NCBI GenBank assembly: GCA_030765045.1
Contig: CM060964.1
Location: 170,260,219 to 170,324,218, forward strand
Direction of reading: 5' to 3'
Origin: Tenodera sinensis
Lineage: Eukaryota > Arthropoda > Insecta > Mantodea > Mantidae
DNA: 64,000 bases
The notes beneath the pieces are model-generated. The model did no database searches and was not told where the DNA came from. It was given only the letters and a program-made list of their open reading frames with translations. The position numbers were made by a program, and so were the translations under genes. Of this stretch, positions 51,213 to 59,913 are shown piece after piece (within the stretch, counting starts at the first letter, position 1; each line of letters begins with the position of its first letter).

Positions 51213-51521
51213 CAACTGCCACCACAGTCATCGCCGTTCACTGGAACCCACATCGCAGTCTCCGCCGATTCACGACCAACTCCCCTTCACACGAAGAATC
51301 ACCCGCGTGTGTCAGTCAGGGCCTGGTCATGGCTGCCACCCGGTAACCACAAATTAAAGTCGACTCCGGTCGGCCAGCACACCCGCACTACCGAGGGTGC
51401 TAACGCGGGACCTCGTGACAACGTTACACTCCTCCCCAATAAAGCTATATCCCGGCGTAATAAGCCAACTCTATCTCCCTTCCAACTCTCTTTCTGTCTC
51501 CCCTTTAAAAAAAAAAAAACG
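50049..51521 (+). mobile_element. ORF1-only non-LTR retroposon A (polyA-tailed)
   Basis: GC-rich 1.47-kb insert ending in A12 (51509-51520). It breaks the Penelope sequence right after CGGTTCACGG, and the sequence resumes after the A-run. It holds a gag-like ORF, ~140 bp after the stop, and a 3' UTR (51355-51508) containing CCAATAAAGCTATATCCC. It is 5'-truncated, because the ORF is open to the left edge with no ATG. There is no reverse transcriptase between ORF1 and the tail, as in the half-LINE (HAL1-type) arrangement. Confidence 0.75.
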
Positions 51522-51617
51522 GCTACGCTGGAATCTGTAGCCGTGAACCGTCTCCTGACTAGGCTTGGTGTTTTCTACTGGGTACGTACTAACATATGTA
51601 CTGGTCCCCTCAACCTT

Positions 51618-52523
51618 GGTAGCCATTCGCACCGACGTCCAGAAAATCAACAAGAAGACGAACTGTCTCCGCCGGACCTACCACAACGGACTCACAACAA
51701 TCCACCAACAACTTCTCCACAACACCACCGGCTTCAACTCCGCAGCAGAACTTCTGGCAGAACTACGCGAAACTACCACTGCACTGGACAACACAGCCAC
51801 CCTAGACTCCATTCTGCGCAAACTTCACCGAATCGAGGACCGAACTCCAACCCCGACCCATGAAGCCAGCACACAAGTCTCTCTACCACCAACAGCACAT
51901 GACCGAGACCAACACAGTCCACCCCGAACTACCCTGTCACAACCTGCAGTGCAACATCGCCAACCCAGGACTACGTCGCTACCTCCTACAACGCAACATA
52001 GCCAACCCTGGTCACAACCTACAACGCCAAACGCACTACCAGAAGGACGCAGGATACCGACAACAGAAGAACGCGCACTCTTCAACAGATACGGGTTCAA
52101 CGCCCACCACAACTCCCCGTGCAGCTATCGGTGCAGAGGTAAGCTCTGCAGTGCCTCCGGACTTGACCCAACCGATTTCTTCTGACCACTTGAATAACGA
52201 GTGCCACCACAGTCGTCGCCGTTCACCGGAACCCACATCGCAGTCTTCGCCGATTCACGACCAACTACCCTCCACACGAAGAACTACCCGTGTGTGTCAG
52301 TCAGGGCCTGGTCATGGCTGCCACCCGGCCACCACAAATTAAAGTCGACTCCGGTCGGCCAGCATACCCGTACTACCGAGGGTGCTAAGCGGGACCTCGT
52401 GACAACGCTACACTCCTCCCCAATAAAGCTATATCCCGGCGTAATAAGCCAACTCTATCTCCCTTCCAACTCTCTTTCTGTCACCCCTTAAAAAAAAAAA
52501 AAAAAAAAAAAAGGTAGCCATTC
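51618..52523 (+). mobile_element. ORF1-only non-LTR retroposon B with 11-bp target duplication
   Basis: The insert (51629-52512) begins CACCGACGTCCAGAAAATCA, which corresponds to about 50646 in retroposon A, so it is truncated further. It ends in an A22 tract. Flanks GGTAGCCATTC (51618-51628 and 52513-52523) are a perfect 11-bp duplication of Penelope sequence. It keeps the end of ORF1 (stop near 52185) and the same 3' UTR as A (52338-52490). The high identity to A implies the two inserted fairly recently. Confidence 0.85.
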
Positions 52524-52570
52524 ATCATCCTGATGATGGGAGAGATGTACGCTCCCGAAACGTCGATGGC
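52517..52570 (+). ncRNA. Hammerhead-ribozyme-like motif, right arm
   Basis: CTGATGA at 52530-52536, stem II GGGAG/CTCCC (52538-52542 with 52552-52556), GAAAC at 52557-52561, GTC at 52562-52564. Outer stem I pairs GCCAT (52517-52521) with ATGGC (52566-52570), plus CATC/GATG nearer the core. Stem III has no hairpin, only the self-complementary ACGT, as I recall for Penelope-type hammerheads thought to act as dimers. One extra T after CTGATGA is atypical. Activity is unproven. Confidence 0.5.
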
Positions 52571-52629
52571 TCTTCATCACTTCACCTGGCTCGAAGCCCG
52601 AGAGCAGCTTGAATATAAAAGATTACATA

Positions 52630-54229
52630 TAACGATGCTTATGAAAAAATTTAACTCCTTAAATTTTAAAGGTTTAAACCAAATGTAATTGACTTATTTA
52701 AGAAAAACACTTGTTGCAAGAGATTAATTTACAATATTTTTTAATTCCTGTTAATGTAATTCCCATGTGTTAAGACTGATTATGAAAAATGGCTTCCAGA
52801 ACTAAAGCATTTTTCCACTAATGCGCAGGAAGAGGATCAGAGAGTCAAACTTGAAATATATATTTATGTATACAATTACCAAAAATAATCCTCTTTAGAA
52901 GATTGTGCATATATGTTAGAATAAATAGTTTTCGTAAATACATAAATTATTGGCGAAAACTACAATCACGTATTTATTATTACCAAATATATTAAAGAAA
53001 TGCTTTGCTTTCTCGTTCTTAAATATTGGTAAGATGTGACAAATCAAAACTGAACTGCTAGAGAATAATAGTACGCTGCTTACCTATAAATTAAGTTCTG
53101 AGGTACGTATTTTAAATTTTCATTATGAAGTAGGAGACAGTGAAATTTGCAATTGATGTTATATGCACAATTTATCAAATATTGTCCATCTTCAAGGGAA
53201 TAAGTGTGCTTGTGTAATGCATAACATTAACATGTGTTAATTTTCAAAACTGACTAAAATATAAGAAAAATAGAACCAAATAGGATATTTCATACAAACT
53301 TACTGAGCAGTTCATCCTTCAGTTTTTTATTCACCATAGGCATTAGCAAGGTTTGTGCTAAATGCCTGAAACTCTCCAGAAAGAGCTGCTAAGTTATGTG
53401 TAGTGTAATGTACTAGGAAAACATTTCAAAAGTGTAATTTGTGTTACCCGTAAGATTGTTCCATAATTTTCACGAAACATTTTAATCTTCTGACCTTTAA
53501 ATAATTAGGTACATCAAAATTTCTCATACATAAAAGCTAAATTGATATAGCAGAATAGCATTTTCTGTAAGTTTATGTATGTTCTTGGAAGTTCCAGTAT
53601 TTCCCCTTCTAGTGCTGCAGCTGTAGCTGTAGCTTTATTATGATATACCAGGTGAGTCAGCCGCCCCTTATTTTTTTGGAAACCGCATGTGCGCTTTAAT
53701 CCAGTTTTGCGCTTATTAAAATGTATTGCTTGACGTTCTTAGAATGGCGAATGCACAAAATTTAGAGGAACAGGTTTAAGCGACAGATTGTATTTCTGGA
53801 TGAACTACAACCTCAAAAATATGCGACTCGTTTACTAAGAGCGAATTCCGGTTTTCCAGCTGATTTTACAAACTTTTTATTAGAATCCATATAGCAAAGC
53901 AATTCCGTAAACGCCTCTGATAAAATGGACCTATCATACGAGTACACTGACATTAACCAAAAATAAAATGGCGGATTCTTATACTTGGAGCCTGGGTTGA
54001 CTGCAAGAAGTAAGACACGCCTCATCCACACAATGGATCCTTACAGCCAAAACGTACATATTAAATAACGATTTACTTAAATTTTGGCGTAAACTACGTC
54101 TGGTACATCTCAAATAACATGCCTAATAGTTGTTGTTTAAGTAATGTCATTTAGGCGTTCAACAAAGGATTAAAGCTGTGATAAAAAAGCTAAATTAATC
54201 ACGAAAAGTCGCGAGGTGGCAATGGCACA
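52630..54229. other. Unassigned sequence
   Basis: AT-rich, no supported feature. Confidence 0.45.
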
Positions 54230-54235
54230 GCGCCT

Positions 54236-54357
54236 GCCATAAACGTTCTACGGCTGAACTCGGAATTTGCTTTCAGCCAAGTGTCCAAATAGCTGAATAG
54301 AATGACAACTCCCTCCTGTGCGCTAACTTCAGAGACACGGGTTCGCGTCCTGGCGTT
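54236..54357 (+). repeat. Possible tRNA-derived SINE head
   Basis: A B-box-like ACGGGTTCGCGTCCTGGCG lies at about 54337-54355. An A-box-like GTGGCAATGGCACAGCGCC lies ~100 bp upstream, farther than usual. Weak support. Confidence 0.3.
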
Positions 54358-54379
54358 GTATATTTTTTAGTTTCTCTAC

Positions 54380-55210
54380 TACGTTTGGCACAGGTAGTTT
54401 ATTCCGCCCAAAAATTCGACGTCGAGATTTCACCGGAAATACATCTTTTGAGGCGCCCTGAATAAAAAAAAAAAAAGCATTTTTAGCAAAAGGTTCGTGC
54501 GCGTGCGCGCGTGTTTGTATGTGTCAGTCTGTGGACACCATAACTTACAAAGTATAAGTCGGTTAAAAACCAAAGTTGGTGTGTAAGTTTAATGTCTTTC
54601 AAGGATGCGACACGAAGATTTTGAACAAATTGTTCCACCCTAAATTACCATTAACATGGAAAGTTTTTGGAACATTTTGATTTTCTTGAAAATGGCTGTT
54701 GCGGACTTTGATTAAGATGCCATTTGTTTCAGATATTTTTATGACAAATGAAATGTATATCTTGAATTTTCTGGCTACAGCCCATGAAGTCCTATTTACT
54801 TTGGATGACTTGCATAACTGGTAAACCGTAAGAGATAGACCAAATCTATACAAAATGTAGATCTTGCTAAAACACACAATGTATGTCTAAATATTTTTTT
54901 TTTTGTAGAATGAACCATGTCGGAGATATTTCTCGTTATTTGTGTAAGTTTTGGAGAACTTACTTCTGTCAAATGGAACATCGCTATTCATTTTTATATG
55001 CTAACCGTGCAAAGAGAACGGAATTTGAAAACTTCGAAAGAGTTGACTATCGCTCAAAGCGTACTGTATTCTCATATTCCCCTTGCACCTACAATGAAGT
55101 AAGCAATAAGATAATTTCTACAAATGTTTAGCTCAACTAACGCGAAGAAGATAAATAAGAGTTTGTAAGAATGGTTATTACAAGAATAGAGAAAGTCATG
55201 TGAGTGTAAC
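54380..55210 (+). repeat. Dispersed repeat family RF1, copy 3
   Basis: Aligns with 970-1830 and 25690-26480. The GT/GC tract is short (54498-54530), and CAGTCTGTGGACACCATAAC follows as in copy 2. Confidence 0.7.
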
Positions 55211-55747
55211 ACATCAGCTTCTTTTCTTATCAAACTTTGGAAACCGAATTCACAATCTAATTTTAAACTCCCTGAGATTTCAGGACAATATAAGTAGTCC
55301 TTGGTTGTCTGCATTTTGCTATAGAATCGGTGTAATGACTTCTACTTCACTAGAATGGAATGATGCAATGTGTTATGAATTCCCACCCCCCATTCTCCAT
55401 GCGTATGATGTCGCACAATATTTTGTGCCATTCCTTCACGATATATTCGACAGACCAATACGTTAATATGCTTTTGATCTACGAGGGCAGCTCATTAAGT
55501 AATGCAACACATTTTTTTTCTCTGAAACAGGGGTTGTTTTATTCAGCATTCAAATACACCATGTTATTCCTCCATCTTTTAGCAACACAACACTATTTTT
55601 CAGAGTAATCTCCATTCAATGCTAGGGCTTTATGCCACCTTGGAATGAGGTTAGAGGTCAGCACGGGCCGACTTTCTTAGGCCAGGCCCGGGCCGAGCCC
55701 GATTGTGCAATTTTCTTTTAAACAAAATTATCATGCGGTTATTGACA

Positions 55748-55751
55748 TTAC

Positions 55752-55847
<96 letters not shown>

Positions 55848-55852
55848 CATCA

Positions 55853-55927
<75 letters not shown>
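55748..55927. repeat. (ATT)n microsatellite
   Basis: About 180 bp of ATT repeat inside the segment that interrupts the mariner. Poly-Leu and poly-Ile frames are artefacts. Confidence 0.95.
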
Positions 55928-55928
<1 letters not shown>

Positions 55929-56005
55929 TTATTTATTTCCTAAAATCCAATTTTCGTCGAAATACTTACGCTAGCGAATGTTGGGTACCCGCATAAATAA
56001 CGTTA

Positions 56006-56149
56006 GTACATTAATATTGTTTTGAGATCATGATGTCTCGTTAAAGCCTTAGAAATAACTTTTTTTTTTCAAGTTTGAAGAAAAGGTTATTGGTGTGTTT
56101 CTAAGGGTTTATCGGGGCAATATACGATTATAAAACAATATTAATGTAC
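56006..56149. mobile_element. Small palindromic MITE (144 bp)
   Basis: Perfect 18-bp ends GTACATTAATATTGTTTT and its complement (56132-56149). Internal text CGTTAAAGCCTTAGAAA pairs with TTTCTAAGGGTTTATCG, so the whole unit folds as an imperfect hairpin. No coding capacity. Confidence 0.7.
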
Positions 56150-56499
56150 TCAATCTGTTGTAAGCTATCCGCAATTGGCCATAGCAGAAATTAGGAGGTG
56201 GGAAGTTTAGGCATTATAAATCATAAAATAGGCAGGCAAAAAGACATTATAAAGAGTTAAAATAGACAGAAAAATGGCATTATAAATACTAAAACAGGCA
56301 ATAAGAGGAAACCCAATAATACATTACACTATTCAATAACTGATCGTCATATTTTGAAGAACTTCAAAGTTTTAAACGAAGTACTGCCGCGATACATGTC
56401 CCCCATCTCGTTATGATAGGTTGGGGGGGGGGGGGGCAGAGTTACATCTGGTGCAATGTACTTAAATGTCAGGATTCTTGATGAGACTTACACAAAGAT

Positions 56500-56710
56500 C
56501 TTCAGTATTAACTGGAGATCCATTTGCCAACATCCAGAAACAAGCATCGTATTCTTCTAACACCCTGTGAAAGGCATGTGATACGCAGTCATGTGAAGAA
56601 TGTTTGGAAATAACACTTCTAACGCTATTCCAGCCTTTTTCATATATGATGCAGCGTCACTGATAAAAGTAAGGCGTCGTATTGAACCTCTTCAGGCCGC
56701 AGCAATTTTA
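56500..56710 (-). pseudogene. hAT-like (DUF659-type) transposase fragment
   Basis: Minus strand: RRLTFISDAASYMKKAGIAL, then EVLFPNILHMTAYH, matching 'LFVSDAAPYM.KAGKAL...FP...H.TC..H' of hAT-like DUF659 proteins. In-frame stops on both sides. It belongs to the ~1-kb segment inserted in the mariner. Confidence 0.55.
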
Positions 56711-57208
56711 ATGAACTGGTGAGTAACTGCCCTGTATGCCTGCACGGTACCATTACACTGGTCGATGTCGGAGCCAATGTCGTACTGCATCAATAACTTC
56801 ATCAGCCGCATAGTGCTTCCCACGGATTGCGTCCTTCATTGGGCGAAACATAGGAAATCCGACGGAGCGAGATCGGTGCTGTAGGGTGGATGAGGAAGAA
56901 TAGTCTACTGAAGTTTTGTGAACTCCTCTCGGGTGCGAAGACTTGTGAGGTCTTGCGTTGTCACGGAGAAGTTCGTTCGGATTCTTGTGCCTACGAACAC
57001 GCTGAAGTCGTTTCTTCAATTTTCGAAGAGTAGCACAGTACACCTCAGAGTTGATCGTTTGACCATGGGGAAGGACATCGAACAGCGTCCCAGAAAACTT
57101 TACCGCTGAGGCTATGACTTTAAACTTGTTCTTGGTAGGGGAGTGGGTGTGGTGCCACTCCATTGATTGCCGTTTTGTTTCGGGTTTAAAGTGATGAACC
57201 CATGTTTC

Positions 57209-58142
57209 ATTGCCTGCAGGGTTGCCAACATTTGAAAGTAAAATTATCGTACCAGCCACTCAAAATTATAGATTTGGATTCAAAATTATCGTACATCATA
57301 AACCAAATGCTACAACAATAAAAATATCAGTATAACACTTACGAAAATGTAATAGTGATGATTTTTATATCCATTTCAAAGATTGATGACCTCAATCAGT
57401 ATTACAACTTTAGCACTTATGTTTCTCGCACTATTCATCTGAAAGTTCATCTTCCTCAACCGTTGCAGTATTATACAAATTTGTTGTTGAGATAAACCTT
57501 AACATCTTCTCGGTGACTTGCAGATTTTCGGATCTACACCATTTTTTCATAAGCTGAGACGACCGAACAAGTTCATTTACCGTATCTAGTGCCAATCTGT
57601 TTCTAATTTTGGTTTTTAATAAACCCAGTTTAGGAAAAAAAAAATTTCACAAGAAGCGCTTCTGTGGGGCAACGAAATCGCTGATAATGCATAGTTCTTA
57701 GAAATCAGTATTTCCACCAAGGTGACACATGTGTTTAACAGCACTCCAGAAACTGCCAGGTTCAGGCATGTTCTTTATTTCACACGGAATATCAATTGTT
57801 CCGAGTTTTCCCCATGCATCAACAATTGTCTGAACAGTGCCTTCTTCATCGAGATTACCAGATCTGGGCACACTGGCAATAAGAGGATAAAGGGTAGGAG
57901 GCGCAGTAGGGTATGAAACGGTTGCCTTAGAGAGGTGGAGACAGGCCATGAGGGCAAAAGTGGTGTCGCTATTTGTAATTAGTTTCATTTCGCCGTGTGA
58001 CAAACCAGTGAAAATGATACTTCGCCGGTATCGAACTATCATACATTCAAATTATCGTACGGGCTGGCAACCATATGTACAAACATTAAAATTATCGTAT
58101 GCCCCCATAATTATCGTACGAGTTGGCAACCCTGATTGCCTG
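57209..58142 (-). mobile_element. hAT transposon with 8-bp target duplication ATTGCCTG
   Basis: The element (57217-58134, 918 bp) has ends CAGGGTTGCCAAC and GTTGGCAACCCTG and is flanked by ATTGCCTG (57209-57216 and 58135-58142). Subterminal ATTATCGTAC words recur near both ends. It sits inside the mariner transposase gene at a GGCAAT site. The interior has a decayed hAT gene on the minus strand (57440-58045). Confidence 0.95.
57440..58045 (-). pseudogene. hAT transposase C-terminal remnant
   Basis: Minus strand: TIDIPCEIKNMPEPGSFWSA, then VKHMCHLGGNTDF. After frame changes it reads LRTMHYQRFRCPTEAL and RNRLALDTVNELVRSSRLMK, matching the dimerisation region ('...LVKTK.RNRL.LDT...L') of ZNF862/KIAA1586-like hAT proteins. 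The catalytic Asp region is absent. Confidence 0.65.
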
Positions 58143-58448
58143 TAACAATGTTTGACAAACAATTGTCACCATCAGCCTCGTGACGAGCAAGTAATTCCGC
58201 ACAGATGGTTCTCCTTTGGTCTTTATGGGCTTCGGTTAGACACCGAGGGATCCAGCGGGAACAAAACTAGCAACTGGTGAACAATTGTGACGGCACTACC
58301 AACATAGAGGTCAAGTTGAGCAGCGAGCTGTTTGTGATCCGTCGATCATCTCGAATGAGTGTTCGCACGCACGCTCCGACACTGCAGCTGTGCACGCGGG
58401 ATATCAGACTACAATATGTCTCAACCTAGTTCCATCCTGTTGTAAACA

Positions 58449-58539
58449 TCTGGGCGGGAAGAGTGAGTGAGTGAGTGAGTAGTGGGGTTTACGGGCCCGT
58501 CGACAACTAGGTCATTAGGGTCCGTCTGGGCGGGAAGAG
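58449..58539 (-). mobile_element. Ultra-short retroposon (copy 3) with 15-bp target duplication
   Basis: The insert 58464-58524 (61 bp) lies between perfect repeats TCTGGGCGGGAAGAG (58449-58463 and 58525-58539). Read on the minus strand it is CCTAATGACCTAGTTGTCGA, CGGGCCCGTAAACC and a (CTCA)n tail. The paralogous site at about 63568-63582 has the 15-mer once and no insert, so the event is directly visible. Confidence 0.9.
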
Positions 58540-58826
58540 AGACAGAGACAGAGATATTGGGACAGAAAACGGTTAAGCTGTTGATTGGTTTGGCGAATAT
58601 AATGGGCGTTTTCTTTTATTTGCATACGTACGATAAACCCCTCCTTTATACAGTATTGTAAGTAGTTTTCTGATCACTGCTCTGCGCGAGCTCATTTCGG
58701 ACACAGAAAAGTATGCAAATGTTTCGATTCTTATAAACGTAAATAGGCCCACATTTTATCTTTCTCTTTCACATACCACATAGATGTGTTCTCGGCTCGT
58801 GACTTCTGAAGGGAATATATACATAA

Positions 58827-59899
58827 TACAGGGCTTCGAATTGGTTCTTCACCGCCTCACGGCCTTTTGCCTGTGCGAGTTTGAAGCTGCCGCGGCCGGG
58901 TTTGCCGCTACTAACAATCCGCACGTAAAACATGTATAAAAATCATACCTTATAGAAAATGCTGGAAATGTCGTGAACGATGGTTTAATCGATCCACAGC
59001 TTCTGTTCTTTTCAGATGAGGCGTGGTTTCATCTAAATGGTCGCGTGAACACACAACAGTCGGTATTGGGCATCTCGAAATTCACATCGCGTTCAAGAAA
59101 TCCCTCATTATGATCGGAGATTTGGAGTTTGGTGTGCTGCTAGCGCAATGCATAATTGGTCCAATATTTTACGGCCAGACTGTAAATAAAGAGACGTACC
59201 GAAATGACATTTTGACCCCATTTTTTCAGTCACGATCTGTACTTCCAGTAGCAGAATCCTGTTGAAACCACCCATATGATTTCTCTTTTTCTGTCAGTTC
59301 ACGAAAAAATGGTTTCAAAATGTCATTTCGGTTCTTTATTTACAGTCTGGCCGTAAAATATTGGACCAATTATTCGTCGCGCTAACAGCACACCAAACAC
59401 CAAATCTCCGATCATAATTCAGTCACGATCTGTACTTCCAGTAGCAGAATCCTGTTGAAACCACCCATATGATTTCTCTTTTTCTGCCAGTTCACGAAAA
59501 AATGGTTTCAAAATGTCATTTCGGTACCTCTCTTTATTTACAGTCTGGTCGTAAAATATTGGACCAATTATTCGTCGCGGTAACAGCACACCAAACACCA
59601 AATCTCCGATCATAATGAGGGATTTCTTGAACGCGATGTGAATTTCGAGATGCCCAATACCGACTGTTATGAGTGTTCACACGACCATTTAGATGAAACC
59701 ACGCCTCATCTGAAAAGTACAGAAGCTGTGAATCGATTAAACCATCGTTCACGACATTTCCAGCATTTTCTATAAGGTAAGATTTTTATACATGTTTTAT
59801 GTGCGGCTTGTTAGTAGCGGCAAACCCGGCCGCGGCAGCTTCAAACTCGCACAGGCAAAAGGCCGTGCGGCGGTGAAGAACCAATTCGAAAGCCCTGTA
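58827..59899. mobile_element. Palindromic Tc1/mariner-type element with TA duplication
   Basis: Ends CAGGGCTTCGAATTGG (58829) and its complement, with one extra A, ending at 59897; TA on both sides. Arms of ~430 bp are inverted copies carrying part of a transposase gene. The centre contains a ~190-bp direct duplication (59228-59418 and 59420-59612). The site is empty in the parallel block at 63870. Confidence 0.85.
59419..59752 (-). pseudogene. Tc1/mariner-IS630-type transposase central fragment
   Basis: Minus strand from 59752: LIDSQLLYFSDEAWFHLNGR, then VNTHNSRYWASRN, FGVWCAVTATNNW and, in the next frame, IIGPIFYDQTVNKERYRNDI, WFQQDSAT. This is the first and second catalytic Asp region (SDEAWFHL; QQD). 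The same text appears inverted on the plus strand at 58975-59260. N- and C-terminal parts are missing; a C-terminal fragment of a similar protein is at 24007-24390. Confidence 0.7.
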
Positions 59900-59913
59900 G
59901 TATACTATATACA

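Larger units (their letters stand above)
49827..52629. mobile_element. Penelope-like element in palindromic form, with two nested retroposons and a 13-bp target duplication
   Basis: The perfect 13-bp repeat AAAAGATTACATA flanks the element (49827-49839 and 52617-52629). Left arm 49840-50048 is the inverse of right arm 51522-51628 plus 52513-52616. Each arm has the text CTGATGA, GGGAG...CTCCC, GAAAC, GTC (right 52530-52564), the hammerhead-like motif found in Penelope pseudo-LTRs. The right arm is split by retroposon B, and the arms are parted by retroposon A. No Penelope reverse transcriptase is present, so this is a non-autonomous or end-only copy. Confidence 0.7.
55478..58400 (-). pseudogene. 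Mariner (DD34D) transposon and transposase, interrupted
   Basis: The minus-strand gene is read from about 58390 down. It shows a helix-turn-helix (ITNKQLAAQLD-like), RWIPRCLTEAHKDQRR and ICAELLARHEADGDN. The hAT at 57217-58134 splits the VTGNETW motif. After it come ETWVHHFKPETKRQSMEWHH, FDVLPHGQTINSEVYC, LLRDNARPH and DAVRHWLRHRP (56753-57216). A second insert occupies about 55668-56745; beyond it the C-terminus (ALALNGDYSEK) and an end like CTACGAGGGCAGCTCATTAA (about 55479) complete the element. In 'GDETW' the Asp is Asn (GNETW), and several frameshifts are present: inactive. Confidence 0.8.

Noticed and set aside
50131..52491. Additional frames overlapping the ORF1-like retroposons
   Set aside because: They are shadow frames of the low-complexity, C-rich ORF1; only the frame with CCHC clusters and coiled coil is kept.
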